A stretch of 64,000 bases of DNA, taken from NCBI RefSeq assembly GCF_900104775.1, contig NZ_FNSA01000003.1, positions 1,054,001-1,118,000 on the forward strand, read 5' to 3'. Position numbers and translations under genes: made by a program. The DNA is from Tsukamurella tyrosinosolvens. Its GTDB lineage: Bacteria; Actinomycetota; Actinomycetes; Mycobacteriales; Mycobacteriaceae. The notes under the pieces were generated by a model. The model was given only the letters and a program-made list of their open reading frames with translations. It was not told the DNA's origin and did not search any database. This document shows, one piece after another, positions 18,036 to 26,973 of this stretch (within the stretch, counting starts at the first letter, position 1; each line of letters starts with the position of its first letter).

Positions 18036-18558
18036 CGCCGCAGTAGCGCCACGCGCTGGACTCGTAGCGGAACCGCACCAGCGTCGTCGCCCGGACGGGG
18101 TCCTCGTCCGGGTCGCTCGGGGCGCCCAGCGGGGAGTAGTGCACGACGATCGTGGCGGCATCGCCGTCGATCGTGACGTCGCCGGTGGATCGCGGTCCGG
18201 GCGGGAACCACCGGGAGCTCGCGTCGCCGTTCGCCAGCCGGGTGCACCACATCACCGAGACGTCGCGCGAGGCGTCGACGTCGCCGGCGTAGGTGCTGAA
18301 CCGCGTCCGCACCGCGCGCTCGTCGTGGGCGTCGACGGGGACCGGCTCGGACAGCGCGTGCACGAACAGCACGCCCAGTCCGAGCAGCAGTCCGGCGCCC
18401 AGCGTGAGGACGACCAGCACGATCGCCGTGATCATCAGGACGACGAAGGCGGCGGGGTGACGCCGATGCCACGGCGCGAAGTAGTTCGGATGCACGCCGC
18501 GATCGTCCGTCGCGGTCCTTGTCGGCCTCTTGTCTCGGAGTAACGACTCGGTCACCAT
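18028..18558 (-). CDS. Single-pass membrane protein of unknown function
   Basis: This 176-residue protein has a short cytoplasmic basic N-terminus, one transmembrane segment at about residues 36-60 (AAFVVLMITAIVLVVLTLGAGLLLGLGVLF) and an extracytoplasmic domain of ~110 residues. The last part, GDVTIDGDAATIVVHYSP ... TLVRFRYESSAWRYCGVS, looks like an NTF2-like/SnoaL-type beta sheet as in mycobacterial Mce-associated proteins, with two cysteines. I do not recognise the family with certainty. It overlaps metB by 8 bp and is divergent from the NodB-like gene. Confidence 0.7.
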   Translation of the reverse strand: MVTESLLRDKRPTRTATDDRGVHPNYFAPWHRRHPAAFVVLMITAIVLVVLTLGAGLLLGLGVLFVHALSEPVPVDAHDERAVRTRFSTYAGDVDASRDVSVMWCTRLANGDASSRWFPPGPRSTGDVTIDGDAATIVVHYSPLGAPSDPDEDPVRATTLVRFRYESSAWRYCGVS

Positions 18559-18598
18559 CTGAACCTTCGACTTCCCCTTCAGGGTTCGTGGGACTAAA

Positions 18599-19714
18599 GT
18601 GGCTCTTGTTGTAGAACGTGACACAAGTGGCTGGAGTGAGTTCTTGAGGCCGAAGCAGAGCCGGAAGGTCCGCAACTACGCGGTCGCGGGGAGTGCCCTC
18701 GTGATCGCGGCTGCCGTCGCGGTCGGATGCGGCGTGACCGGCGGCGACCCGAGCCGCCTCGGGTCGAGCCTCACGTTCGACCCGTTGCCGTCGGCACCGT
18801 CGGGTGCCTCCGCGAAGCCGGGCGCGGGAGTCAATCCCGGGGCGCTGCCGCCCGGGCAGACCACCGTGCCTCCGTCGCCGCAGGCACCGGCCACGATGAC
18901 CGTCGTGGTGCCGCCGCCGGGCGCGCCCGCGAAGCCGCAGCCCACCGTCGCCGGGCCCACAGCGCCCGCGGTCCCGCCCGCTCCCACCACGGCTGGGGGT
19001 GGCGGCGACGCCGCGAACCGGGACGAGGGCGCACCGTCGGGCCGGGGCGGCGGACCGTCGAACCCCGCGCCCGCCCCGCAGGCGGCGGCGAAGCCCGTGA
19101 CCAAGCCCGTGTACCTGCCCGACGGCAGCGTCGACTGCGCGAAGAGCAAGTGCGTCGCCCTCACCTTCTCCGGCGGCCCCGGACCCGTGACCAGGCAGTT
19201 CCTGCAGATTCTCGACAACCACAGCGCGAAGGGCACGTTCTTCGTGACCGGTGCGCAGGTCAACCTCAACCCCGACATCATGACGGCGATCGCCGGCACC
19301 GGGAACGAGGTGGCCAACGGCACCTGGACCCAGCCGGACATGACGACGCTGTCCGAGGCCGACGGCACCGCGCAGCTGCAGCAGACCAACGACGCGATCC
19401 GCAGTTCCGTGGGCAGCGCGCCCACGCTGTTCCGGCCGATGGGCGGACACACGTCGCCGTCGGTGGTCGACGCCGGCAAGCGGCTGGGCCTGACCCAGAT
19501 CCTCTGGGACCTGGACTCGATGGACTACAACTACCAGGGCAACCCCGACGGTCTGACGGACGTGTTGCTCAAGGTGAAGCCGGGGCAGATCGTGATGCTG
19601 CACGACACCTTCGTCTCGTCGGCGACGGCGCTCGACCGCGCGATGACGCAGCTGGCCGACCAGGGGTACGCCTTCGTCACCGTCAGTCAGCTGCTGAGCA
19701 GCCGCGCCGGGTAG
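18599..19714 (+). CDS. NodB-like polysaccharide deacetylase homologue lacking catalytic residues
   Basis: This 371-residue exported protein has an N-terminal hydrophobic segment ending in a lipobox-like AVGC (C44), a ~130-residue Pro/Ala/Gly linker and a NodB fold from about residue 170. The fold is clear (KCVALTF, AKGTFFVTGAQ, PTLFRP, ILWDLDSMDY, GQIVMLHDT). However, the catalytic/metal TFDDG is TFSGG (S191, G192), and the metal histidines of the NHTWSH motif are replaced (NGTWTQ, residues 240-245). It is therefore probably a non-catalytic glycan-binding or scaffolding protein. GTG at 18599 is the likely start; a TTG at 18644 is an alternative. Confidence 0.85.
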   Translation: MALVVERDTSGWSEFLRPKQSRKVRNYAVAGSALVIAAAVAVGCGVTGGDPSRLGSSLTFDPLPSAPSGASAKPGAGVNPGALPPGQTTVPPSPQAPATMTVVVPPPGAPAKPQPTVAGPTAPAVPPAPTTAGGGGDAANRDEGAPSGRGGGPSNPAPAPQAAAKPVTKPVYLPDGSVDCAKSKCVALTFSGGPGPVTRQFLQILDNHSAKGTFFVTGAQVNLNPDIMTAIAGTGNEVANGTWTQPDMTTLSEADGTAQLQQTNDAIRSSVGSAPTLFRPMGGHTSPSVVDAGKRLGLTQILWDLDSMDYNYQGNPDGLTDVLLKVKPGQIVMLHDTFVSSATALDRAMTQLADQGYAFVTVSQLLSSRAG

Positions 19715-19731
19715 CGACACCCACCGCATAC

Positions 19732-19770
19732 GACAGCGGCCCGTCCCCCCTCGGGGGACGGGCCGCTGTC
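19732..19770. terminator. Strong bidirectional hairpin terminator
   Basis: An 18-bp perfect inverted repeat, starting GACAGCGGCCCGTCCCCC, encloses a three-base CTC loop. It lies between the NodB-like gene and the convergent greA gene, 17-18 bp from each stop codon. A GACGGTGC motif immediately follows the hairpin. Confidence 0.9.
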
Positions 19771-19786
19771 GACGGTGCGGGGAGCC

Positions 19787-20281
19787 TCAGGAGTGGTACG
19801 GCTCCGCGCTCACGAGCGTGACCTTGACGACCGCGCCGCTCGGGATGGTGTACTCACGGGTCTCGCCGACCTTCGCGTCGATCAGCGCGGCGCCGAGCGG
19901 GGAGTTCGGCGAGTAGATCTCCAGCTCACCGTCGCCGCCGCCCTCCTCGCGGGTGGCGATGAGGAAGGTCTCGGTGTCCTTCTCGTCGCCGTCGTAGTAG
20001 ACCTTCACGACCGAGCCGGGGAGCGCCACACCGGACTGGGTGGGGGCCTCGCCGACCTTCGCGTTGTTGAGGAGCTCCTGCAGCTGGCGGATACGCGCCT
20101 CCTGCTGGCCCTGCTCGTCGCGCGCGGCGTGGTAGCCACCGTTCTCCTTGAGATCGCCCTCTTCGCGGCGCTCGTTGATCTCGGCGGCGATGACGGGGCG
20201 GTTGGCGATCAACGCGTCCAACTCGTGCTTGAGGCGCTCGTGGGACTCGGGGGTCAACCACGTCACCTGAGTGTCCGTCAT
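19787..20281 (-). CDS. greA: Transcription elongation factor GreA
   Basis: GreA rescues backtracked RNA polymerase by stimulating transcript cleavage. The 164-residue protein has the N-terminal coiled coil with the acidic tip ([23 protein letters not shown]) and the C-terminal FKBP-like domain ([18 protein letters not shown]). The DLKEN motif at the tip is the catalytic-Mg region. Length is normal. It lies downstream of the transporter and DUF4307 genes on the same strand, as in Rv1080c-Rv1081c, but a hairpin separates them. Confidence 0.97.
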   Translation of the reverse strand: MTDTQVTWLTPESHERLKHELDALIANRPVIAAEINERREEGDLKENGGYHAARDEQGQQEARIRQLQELLNNAKVGEAPTQSGVALPGSVVKVYYDGDEKDTETFLIATREEGGGDGELEIYSPNSPLGAALIDAKVGETREYTIPSGAVVKVTLVSAEPYHS

Positions 20282-20380
20282 TTCTTCGTCCTTCGTCGTA
20301 GTCGGCAGGCCCGCTGCGGGATGTCACCACCCCACAGCCGACCGGCCCCGGAACGGCGCCCGGGGCCCGTAAATGCAGCA

Positions 20381-20408
20381 ATACACGGCTCCATCCGGAA
20401 CCGTGTAT
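20381..20408 (-). terminator. Hairpin between yhhQ and greA
   Basis: On the minus strand ATACACGGTTCC and GGAGCCGTGTAT form a 12-bp stem (one G-U pair) around a GGAT loop. The pairing is complete only in the minus-strand RNA, so it belongs to the yhhQ-greA direction. It lies ~40 bp after the yhhQ stop and ~100 bp before greA. It could end the upstream transcript or structure the greA leader. Confidence 0.6.
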
Positions 20409-20448
20409 CCGCTGATTCTAGCATGGGAAACGGAAACGGGCATCCGGT

Positions 20449-21210
20449 TCAGGCGGCCAGCAGCGCCTGCTGGTAGGTGGGCTCGCGGCGCTTGAGGAAG
20501 CCGCAGGCCGCGTAGCTCAGCGGCATGATGACGATCTCGACCAGCGTCTTCCACACGAAACCGAGGATCAGGTAGTTGAGGAACTGCCCCGGGGTGGTGA
20601 ACCCGAGCGCCGGCGCGGCGATCGAGCAGAAGACCAGGGTGTCGAAGAACTCGCCGACGACCGTCGAGCCGAGCAAGCGCGACCACAGGTGTTTTTCGCC
20701 CGTCCAGGCCTTCATCCGCACCAGGACCCAGGAGTTCATGAACTCGCCTACGAGATAGCCCGCGAGGCCGGCGATGAGGAACCGCGGGACGACGCCGGCG
20801 ACGGTCTTGAAGGCTTCGTCGTTGGGCCAGCCCGGGGCCGGCGGCAGCAGCGTCGTCACCCAGAAGCACAGGGCGGCGAGCGCGAGGATCGCGAAGCCCG
20901 TGAGGATCACGCGGCGCATGGCGCGGAAGCCGTAGACCTCGGAGATGACGTCGCCGAGGACGTAGGCGAGGGGGAAGAGGTAGAAGGCGCCGTCGGTGGC
21001 GATGCCGTCGACCTGCAGGCCGAGGATCTCGACGTGCAGTGACGGGGCGAACAGCACGGCCTTCGTGCCCGTGATGTTGCTGATGATCATGACGCCGACG
21101 AACAGGCCGACGAGGGCGGGGAAGTAGTGACTGGAAACGGTGGCGAACGCCGGCGCGCGGTTGCGGGCCGGCTGCCCAGACTTCGGGGTGGGGGAGTCGT
21201 CAGTGCTCAC
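20449..21210 (-). CDS. yhhQ: Queuosine precursor transporter (YhhQ/DUF165)
   Basis: This 253-residue membrane protein of the VUT_1 family imports queuosine precursors such as preQ0 or preQ1. Six or more hydrophobic segments are present. Family blocks are MIISNITGTKAVLF, LFPLAYVLGDVISEVYG with its acidic residues, and GEFMNSWVLVRMK followed by GSTVVGEFFDTLVF. The start is GTG, overlapping the stop of the DUF4307 gene by 4 bp. No queuosine synthesis genes or preQ1 riboswitch are seen here. Confidence 0.93.
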   Translation of the reverse strand: MSTDDSPTPKSGQPARNRAPAFATVSSHYFPALVGLFVGVMIISNITGTKAVLFAPSLHVEILGLQVDGIATDGAFYLFPLAYVLGDVISEVYGFRAMRRVILTGFAILALAALCFWVTTLLPPAPGWPNDEAFKTVAGVVPRFLIAGLAGYLVGEFMNSWVLVRMKAWTGEKHLWSRLLGSTVVGEFFDTLVFCSIAAPALGFTTPGQFLNYLILGFVWKTLVEIVIMPLSYAACGFLKRREPTYQQALLAA

Positions 21211-21635
21211 GCACGGTCAAGATACGCGGGCACGTTCGTGCCGCAACCGAAGACGTCGCCGACGGCGGGCGGCTCGGTGGTCCGTACCTCGCTGGTCACC
21301 ACCACGACGGGGTCCGGCGACGGGGCGACGTAGAACTCGCGGCGGCCGATCTCGTCGCCCGCCTTGTTCTTGGCGTAGACGATGCAGCTGACCGCCTGCT
21401 GCGGATCGGTGCGGGTGACGGTGACCTGCACGTCCACGGCGGAATCGGACAGGACCTGGTAGCCCGCCGTCTCGCCGGTGACCGGCTGCCGCGAGAACTT
21501 CTGGTAGCCCGCCCACGCGAGTCCGACGCCGAGGATCACGACCACGACCAGCCCGATGATGCCGATGCGGCGCGCGCGAGCGGGATCGCGCTCGTCGGGG
21601 TAGCGATCGGAGGGGCGGACGGGGGCGGTCGACAT
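21207..21635 (-). CDS. DUF4307 membrane protein (Rv1081c-type)
   Basis: This 142-residue protein has a cytoplasmic N-terminus ([14 protein letters not shown]), one transmembrane segment at about residues 23-45 ([24 protein letters not shown]) and a beta-rich extracytoplasmic part with [34 protein letters not shown], the DUF4307 core. It ends in a segment with a second cysteine. The gene is divergent from mca with a 61-bp gap and coupled to yhhQ by a 4-bp overlap. Function unknown. Confidence 0.87.
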   Translation of the reverse strand: MSTAPVRPSDRYPDERDPARARRIGIIGLVVVVILGVGLAWAGYQKFSRQPVTGETAGYQVLSDSAVDVQVTVTRTDPQQAVSCIVYAKNKAGDEIGRREFYVAPSPDPVVVVTSEVRTTEPPAVGDVFGCGTNVPAYLDRA

Positions 21636-21696
21636 GCTTCCATCGAAGCACACCCGGCGCGGCGCGCCCTCGGCCGATCGTGGAACACTGGGGGTC

Positions 21697-22563
21697 ATGA
21701 CCGGATACCGCCTCCTCGCCGTTCACGCGCACCCGGACGACGAGTCGAGCAAGGGCGCCGCCACCATGGCGCGGTACGCGGCCGAGGGGAACGACGTGCT
21801 GGTCGCGACGTTCACGGGCGGCGAACGGGGCGACATCCTCAACCCCGCGATGGACGTCGCGGGCGTCAAGGACCGCCTGCCCGAGGTGCGCCGCGAGGAG
21901 ATGGCCAAGGCCGCCGCGATCCTGGGCGTCGAACACCGCTGGCTGGGCTTCGTCGACTCGGGCCTGCCCGAGGGCGACCCGCTGCCCCCGCTCCCCGAGG
22001 GCTGCTTCGCGTTGGAGCCCGTCGAGGTGCCGACGGAGACGTTGGTGCGCCTGATCCGCGAGTTCCGCCCGCACGTGATGATCACGTACGACGAGAACGG
22101 CGGCTATCCGCACCCGGACCACATCATGACCCACACGGTCTCGCTGGCGGCGTACGAGGCCGCGGCCGACCCCGAGCAGTTCCCCGAGGCCGGCGAGCCC
22201 TGGCAGATCTCGAAGGTCTACTACAGCCACGGTTTCCTCCGCGGCAAGTTCCAGGCCTTCGCGGACGAGTTCGAGAAGAACGGCCTCGAGAACCCCTACA
22301 CCGAGTGGCTCGCCCGGTGGAAGGACGAGAAGAACGACATGATGGCCCGCGTGACCACGCAGGTCGAGTGCGGCGAGTACTTCCCCGTGCGCGACGACGC
22401 GCTGCGCGCGCACGCCACCCAGATCGACCCCAACGGACCCTTCTTCGCGGTGCCGATGGAGTGGCAGCAGCGCCTGTGGCCGACCGAGGAGTACGAGTTG
22501 GCGAAGACCGTCGTCAGCAGCAGGATGCCCGAGAAGGACCTGTTCAGCGGGATCGAGAAGTGA
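21697..22563 (+). CDS. mca: Mycothiol S-conjugate amidase
   Basis: Mca cleaves mycothiol S-conjugates to release mercapturic acids, a detoxification step specific to actinomycetes. The 288-residue protein has the LmbE-family zinc site: HPDD at residues 12-15 and HPDH at 138-141, with [10 protein letters not shown] before it. The [12 protein letters not shown] region near the C-terminus is typical of Mca rather than MshB. It confirms a mycothiol-producing host. The stop overlaps the next ATG (TGATG). Confidence 0.95.
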   Translation: MTGYRLLAVHAHPDDESSKGAATMARYAAEGNDVLVATFTGGERGDILNPAMDVAGVKDRLPEVRREEMAKAAAILGVEHRWLGFVDSGLPEGDPLPPLPEGCFALEPVEVPTETLVRLIREFRPHVMITYDENGGYPHPDHIMTHTVSLAAYEAAADPEQFPEAGEPWQISKVYYSHGFLRGKFQAFADEFEKNGLENPYTEWLARWKDEKNDMMARVTTQVECGEYFPVRDDALRAHATQIDPNGPFFAVPMEWQQRLWPTEEYELAKTVVSSRMPEKDLFSGIEK

Positions 22564-22889
22564 TGGGACCACTACTGCAGCTCGCCACCGACGTCGCGAT
22601 CCTGGCGCAGGATCCGCAGAAGCCGAAGGGTCCGGAGTTCGGCAAGTCGGGACCGCTCGGCCTGGCCGTGATCGTCGCGCTCCTGGCCGTGACCTTCCTG
22701 CTCATCCGCTCGATGAACAAGCACGTCAAGAACCTCCCCGAGTCCTTCGACGACGAGGCGCCCGGCGAGGGCGACGAGGCCGGCGGCACCGACCATGCCG
22801 GGATCGAGGCCGACGGGGCCTCCCTGACGAAGGGCGACGGCGCACCGTCGGGCGGATCCGACGGTGACGGGGGCGACGGGCCCCGGTAG
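22563..22889 (+). CDS. Small membrane protein downstream of mca (Rv1083-type)
   Basis: This 108-residue protein has an extracytoplasmic or short N-terminus, a central transmembrane helix (GPLGLAVIVALLAVTFLLIRSM, residues ~31-52) and a highly acidic, glycine-rich C-terminal tail (many Asp, Glu, Gly). The KGPEFGKSGPLGLAVI and NKHVKNLP segments are typical of the Rv1083 family. It is translationally coupled to mca, suggesting a shared role, but no function is known. Confidence 0.83.
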   Translation: MGPLLQLATDVAILAQDPQKPKGPEFGKSGPLGLAVIVALLAVTFLLIRSMNKHVKNLPESFDDEAPGEGDEAGGTDHAGIEADGASLTKGDGAPSGGSDGDGGDGPR

Positions 22890-22946
22890 GGCCTCACAGC
22901 GACCTCCCAGGCGCACGGCCGCGGCCGCCCAGTTCCGCCCGCGACG

Positions 22947-24875
22947 GTGGAGTCCGTGAAGTACATGACTCCGCGGCGCTGCGCCGTGACCGCACTGCTC
23001 GCCGCGACGGCGCTGCTCTATTGCTGGAACCTGTCGATCAGCGGCTACGGCAACGACTTCTACGCCGCCGCGGCGCAGGCCGGCGGGCTGAGCTGGAAGG
23101 CCTGGCTGTTCGGTTCGCTCGACCCGGGCAATGTGATCACCGTCGACAAGCCGCCCGCGGCGCTGTGGGTGACCGGCCTGTTCGTGCGCGTCTTCGGGCT
23201 CTCGTCCTGGTCGATCCTGCTGCCGCAGGCGCTGATGGGGGTCGGGACCGTCGGGCTGGTGTACCTGACGACGCGCCGGCTCCTCGGCTCGCTCCCCGCG
23301 CGCATCGCGACCGGAGGAGCCCTCCTGGCGGGCGCCGTGTGCGCCCTGACTCCGGCCGCGGTGCTCATCTTCCGGTTCAACAACCCCGACGCGCTGCTCG
23401 TGCTGCTCATGACCGCCGCCGCCTACTGCACCGTGCGGGCCTGCCAGGCCGCGTCGTGGCGATGGCTCGTGGCGTGCGGCGCGCTGCTCGGCTTCGCGTT
23501 CCTGACCAAGATGCTGCAGGGCCTGCTGGTGCTCCCCGGTTTCGGCCTGGCCTACCTGCTGTTCGCGCAGACCTCCTGGCTGCGGAGGGCGCGGGACCTG
23601 GCGCTGGGCGTCGTCGCCGTCGTCGTCTCGGCCGGCTGGTACGTGCTGCTGACGGTGCTGTGGCCCGCGTCCTCGCGCCCGTACATCGGGGGCTCGAAGG
23701 ACGGCACGTTCATGGACCTCGTGCTCGGCTACAACGGCCTCGCACGGATCGTCGGGAACAGCGGCGGCTCCGGTTCCGGCGGATTCGGCGGCGGGCCGGG
23801 TGGGAACGGTGCGACCGGCACGTCCTTCGGCGGCACTCCGAGCCTCGCGCGCCTGTTCAGCAACGAATTCGGCAACGAGATCTCGTGGCTGCTGCCCGCG
23901 GCTCTGCTGGTCCTCGTGATCGGCCTGGTGCTGGTGGCGCGACGCCGCCTGGACCGCGATCTCGCGCTGGGGCTGACGGTCTTCGGCACCTGGCTCGTGG
24001 TGACCGGCGTGGTGTTCTCGTACATGAGCGGCACGGTGCACCCGTACTACACCGTGGCCCTGGTCCCGGCGATCGCGGTGCTCGTGGGCGGCGGCGCGGC
24101 CGTCGCGTGGAGCCGCAGGTCGACGGTGCCGGGCACGCTCGCGCTCGTCTCTCTGGTGGTGGCCGCCGGTGGCTGGGGCATCGTCCGAGCGTGGCGGGCG
24201 GGGTACGCCTGGCCGTGGCTGGGGATCGTCGTGGGCGTGCTGATGGCTGCGGCGATCGTCGCGCTGGTCGTGACCCGGCGCGGTTCCGGCCGGGCGGTCG
24301 CCGCCGCACTGGTGCTCGCGCTGCTCGCCGGTGGCGTTGCGACGGCGGCGTTCTCGGTCTCGACGGCGGGTACCGCGCACAGCGGCGGCGTGCCGACGGC
24401 GGTGAAGACCGCGAAGTCCGGCGACATGTTCGGCGGCGGTCCGGGTGGCGGGCGCGACGGGAAGGCACCGTCGGGCGGCGGGGCGGAGGTCGCGCTGCCG
24501 GCGGGCGTCGAGCTGCCCGACGGTGCGCGCGACGGGGGCGGGAGGCCCGACGAGAAGGCGAACGCCGCGCTGGTCGAGCTGCTCAAGGACACCACCACGC
24601 AATGGGCGGCCGCGGTCAACGGTGCGCAGAGCCAGGGCTCGCTGCAGCTGAACTCCGGCCGGCCCGTGATCGCGATCGGCGGGTTCAGCGGTTCCGACCC
24701 CGCGCCCACGCTCGCGCAGTTCCAGCAGTGGGTGAAGGACGGGAAGGTCTCGTACTACGTCTCCTCCGGCGGCTTCCGCCCCGGCGGCGGGAAGTCCGAG
24801 ATCCAGAGCTGGGTGGAGAAGAACTTCACCGCGACGAAGGTCGGGAGCGCGACGGTCTACCAGCTGGTGGCGTAA
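22947..24875 (+). CDS. Glycosyltransferase family 39/ArnT-like membrane protein
   Basis: This 642-residue polytopic protein has the GT-C fold. The first extracytoplasmic loop carries the acidic motif region ISGYGNDFYAAAAQ, followed by GNVITVDKPPAALWV, the conserved block of YkcB-type glycosyltransferases. About eleven hydrophobic segments follow, with glycine-rich loops at 270-300 and 490-530. The C-terminal ~120 residues form a soluble domain (VIAIGGFSGSDPAPTLAQFQQWV). It probably moves a sugar from a polyprenyl-phosphate donor onto a surface glycan or protein. The GTG at 22947 or the ATG at 22965 could be the start. Confidence 0.85.
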   Translation: MESVKYMTPRRCAVTALLAATALLYCWNLSISGYGNDFYAAAAQAGGLSWKAWLFGSLDPGNVITVDKPPAALWVTGLFVRVFGLSSWSILLPQALMGVGTVGLVYLTTRRLLGSLPARIATGGALLAGAVCALTPAAVLIFRFNNPDALLVLLMTAAAYCTVRACQAASWRWLVACGALLGFAFLTKMLQGLLVLPGFGLAYLLFAQTSWLRRARDLALGVVAVVVSAGWYVLLTVLWPASSRPYIGGSKDGTFMDLVLGYNGLARIVGNSGGSGSGGFGGGPGGNGATGTSFGGTPSLARLFSNEFGNEISWLLPAALLVLVIGLVLVARRRLDRDLALGLTVFGTWLVVTGVVFSYMSGTVHPYYTVALVPAIAVLVGGGAAVAWSRRSTVPGTLALVSLVVAAGGWGIVRAWRAGYAWPWLGIVVGVLMAAAIVALVVTRRGSGRAVAAALVLALLAGGVATAAFSVSTAGTAHSGGVPTAVKTAKSGDMFGGGPGGGRDGKAPSGGGAEVALPAGVELPDGARDGGGRPDEKANAALVELLKDTTTQWAAAVNGAQSQGSLQLNSGRPVIAIGGFSGSDPAPTLAQFQQWVKDGKVSYYVSSGGFRPGGGKSEIQSWVEKNFTATKVGSATVYQLVA

Positions 24876-24880
24876 CCGCC

Positions 24881-24917
24881 GGTGCCGCCCGCACCAGGCC
24901 CCGGCGCGGGCGGCACC
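24881..24917. terminator. Bidirectional hairpin terminator
   Basis: GGTGCCGCCCGC pairs perfectly with GCGGGCGGCACC across a 13-base loop, immediately after the glycosyltransferase stop and 7 bp from the convergent RidA stop. The right arm runs into a GCACCGTC motif. Confidence 0.8.
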
Positions 24918-24923
24918 GTCGGG

Positions 24924-25319
24924 TTAGGCGACCGCGGTGCCCTCCAGCTCGACCTTCTGCCCCGGGATCGCGAGCCGCGTCACACCGAGCATCGTGGTGG
25001 TGGGGGCGACGCCCGCGGCGCCGAGGCGCGCCGCGAGGGCGCCGTAGTGCGGGAACAGCTCGTCGATGTCGGTGCTGTAGACGTTCAGGCGCACCAGGTT
25101 CGCGAGCGACATCCCGGCCGCGTCGAGCACGGCCTCGAGGTTGTCCACAGCGAGCGCGAGCTGCGCCGCGACGTCGCCGTCGTGCTCGGGTCGACCGTCG
25201 GGGCTCATGGCGGTCTGTCCGGAGACGAACAGTGTCCGGGTGTGCCCGCTGACGAGCTCGCCCTGGTTGAACCCCAGCTCCTGCGACCAGGTCACCGGGT
25301 TGACTGCCGTACGTTCCAT
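24924..25319 (-). CDS. RidA/YjgF-family protein
   Basis: This 131-residue protein has the RidA fold. Typical members hydrolyse reactive enamine/imine intermediates, but many are of unknown substrate. Visible blocks are VSGHTRTLFVSGQTAMSPDG, ALAVDNLEAVLDAAGMSLANLVRLNVYSTD and the C-terminal TTTMLGVTRLAIPGQKVELEGTAVA. The arginine usually found in the last block (SRxxxL) is present as TRLAIPG, so activity is plausible. It is divergent from a WYL-type regulator that may control it. Confidence 0.88.
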   Translation of the reverse strand: MERTAVNPVTWSQELGFNQGELVSGHTRTLFVSGQTAMSPDGRPEHDGDVAAQLALAVDNLEAVLDAAGMSLANLVRLNVYSTDIDELFPHYGALAARLGAAGVAPTTTMLGVTRLAIPGQKVELEGTAVA

Positions 25320-25400
25320 GTCACTTCTCCGATCGGTGCGGCGGGCATCCGGCGGTCCCGTGACCACCCGTCGACACCCGTACGACCAGGTTCGCAACGA

Positions 25401-25423
25401 ATCACGTCACCTCATGTCGTGAT
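25401..25423. promoter_or_regulatory. Inverted repeat between RidA and WYL regulator genes
   Basis: ATCACG-N11-CGTGAT, with additional inner CA/TG matches, gives a 23-bp near-palindrome. It sits 12 bp before the WYL regulator start and ~80 bp before the divergent RidA gene. Its location in the shared 115-bp promoter region makes it a candidate operator for the regulator. Confidence 0.5.
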
Positions 25424-25434
25424 TTTCGGCGAGA

Positions 25435-26412
25435 ATGTCCAGCATGCGCGCCGATCGACTGGTCTCGCTGGTGCTCCTCCTGCGCCGGCGCGGACGGATG
25501 ACGGCCGACGAGCTGGCCGCGGAATTGGAGGTGTCGCCGCGCACGGTGCAGCGCGACATCGACGCGCTCTCGACCGCGGGCGTCCCCGTCTACGCCGACC
25601 GCGGCCGTCGGGGCGGGTACTCCCTCCTGCCGGGCTTCCGCACCGAGCTGACCGGCCTGAATCACGACGAGGCCCTCGCGCTGCTCACTGCCGGGGCGGG
25701 CCCGGGGCGCCGGACCTTCGGCCTCAGTGGCGCCCTCGCGTCCGCGATGCGCAAGGTCGTCGACGCCCTGCCCGAGGGGAACCGCGCGGAGCTGGACCGG
25801 GCCACCGCACGCTTCCTCGTCGAGCCCGAGGCGGATCTGCTGTCGCGGCGCGCGGCGGTCGAGAACGTCGACCCGCACGTGATCGGCGAGGTGCGTCGCG
25901 CCGTGCTCGCGGGCCGCGTGCTCCGCTTCCGGTACGGCGCGCCCGAGAAGGAGCCGCGGTGGCACACCGTCGACCCGATCGGCCTCGTCACCGTGCGCGA
26001 CCGCACCTACCTGCTCGCGGCGAAGGCGGGGGAGGACCGCACTTACCGGGTGTCGCGCATGCTCGCGGCCGAAGTGCTCGCAGACGCCGCGGAGCGCCCG
26101 GCGCAGGTCGACCTCGACCGGATCTGGGCCGATCGCAGCGCGCAGTTCCTCGCGGAGAACCACATTCCGGTTCTCGTCCGCGTCGAGGCGGCGCGACGCG
26201 ACGAGCTGCTGAACCACGCGCGCGCCGTGCGCGCCGAAGTCGTCGAGCCCGACGGGCGGGTCCGCCTCGACGTCTCCTTCGAGGACCTGCGCCATGCGGT
26301 CTGGGCCCTCTGGCAGATCGACACCGCCGCTGAGGCGCTCGCGCCCGAGGAGTTGCGGGCGGCCCTGCGTGCTCGCGCGGAGGTCCTCGCGGACCGGTAC
26401 CGGGTCACCTGA
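25435..26412 (+). CDS. YafY-type HTH/WYL-domain transcriptional regulator
   Basis: This ~325-residue regulator has an N-terminal winged HTH (ADELAAELEVSPRTVQRDIDALSTAGVPVYADRGRRGGY, residues ~20-60) followed by a WYL sensor domain (EPRWHTVDPIGLVTVRDRTYLLAAKAGEDRTYRVSRM). Such proteins respond to small ligands or nucleic acids and usually regulate neighbours. Two ATG codons are possible, 25435 and 25444; the second gives the common MRADRLVSLVLLL. It is divergent from the RidA gene. Confidence 0.9.
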   Translation: MSSMRADRLVSLVLLLRRRGRMTADELAAELEVSPRTVQRDIDALSTAGVPVYADRGRRGGYSLLPGFRTELTGLNHDEALALLTAGAGPGRRTFGLSGALASAMRKVVDALPEGNRAELDRATARFLVEPEADLLSRRAAVENVDPHVIGEVRRAVLAGRVLRFRYGAPEKEPRWHTVDPIGLVTVRDRTYLLAAKAGEDRTYRVSRMLAAEVLADAAERPAQVDLDRIWADRSAQFLAENHIPVLVRVEAARRDELLNHARAVRAEVVEPDGRVRLDVSFEDLRHAVWALWQIDTAAEALAPEELRAALRARAEVLADRYRVT

Positions 26413-26415
26413 CGA

Positions 26416-26907
26416 TCAGGCCCCGTGGTCGCGGACGTCCGTCCCGTGCTCGGCGAACGCCTTGAAGTCCTCCATGTGCTGCAGCTGCTGCTTGCGGAAC
26501 ATCCCGGGCATCAGGAGCGCCATGAGCCGCATCAGGGGATTGCGGAAGCGGTACTCGTTCTCGCTCTCCCACCGCGTCCGGTCCGGGCCGGCCTCCGTCA
26601 GGCGCTCGCGCGCGGCGTTCCACATGCCCGAGCCTTCGATCTCCCGCTCGAACCGCACGACGGTGCCGGCGGGGAGCGTACGCAGGTCCGCCGGCTCGCG
26701 GCGGGTAACGGTCTCGGTGAGCTCCATCGCCTGCTTCCCCGACCGGAGAACGACGCGCGAGACGGTGCCGAGTTCTCCGTGCTTCCCGCTCACCGGCTCG
26801 TGGACCTCCATGCCCCGCAGCCACATCGGCAGGTGCGCGGGGTCGGAGAGCAGCAGCGCGACGCGCTCGAGCGGTAGCGCGATCTCGATGGACGTCGTGC
26901 ACTTCAT
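26416..26907 (-). CDS. SRPBCC-family protein
   Basis: This 163-residue protein has the START/Bet v 1-like helix-grip fold: KCTTSIEIALPLERVALLLSDPAHLPMWLRGM at the N-terminus is the usual polyketide_cyc2-type beginning, and a long C-terminal helix (NPLMRLMALLMPGMFRKQQLQHMEDFKAFAE) closes the pocket. It would bind a hydrophobic ligand; no catalytic residues can be named. It is convergent with the WYL gene, with only 3 bp between the stop codons. Confidence 0.85.
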   Translation of the reverse strand: MKCTTSIEIALPLERVALLLSDPAHLPMWLRGMEVHEPVSGKHGELGTVSRVVLRSGKQAMELTETVTRREPADLRTLPAGTVVRFEREIEGSGMWNAARERLTEAGPDRTRWESENEYRFRNPLMRLMALLMPGMFRKQQLQHMEDFKAFAEHGTDVRDHGA

Positions 26908-26973
26908 GTCGCCGACGGTAGTCGCCGCTCGTCGGCCACGCGCCGGGTCGGCGGTCTGAGGCAGGATGGGGAC

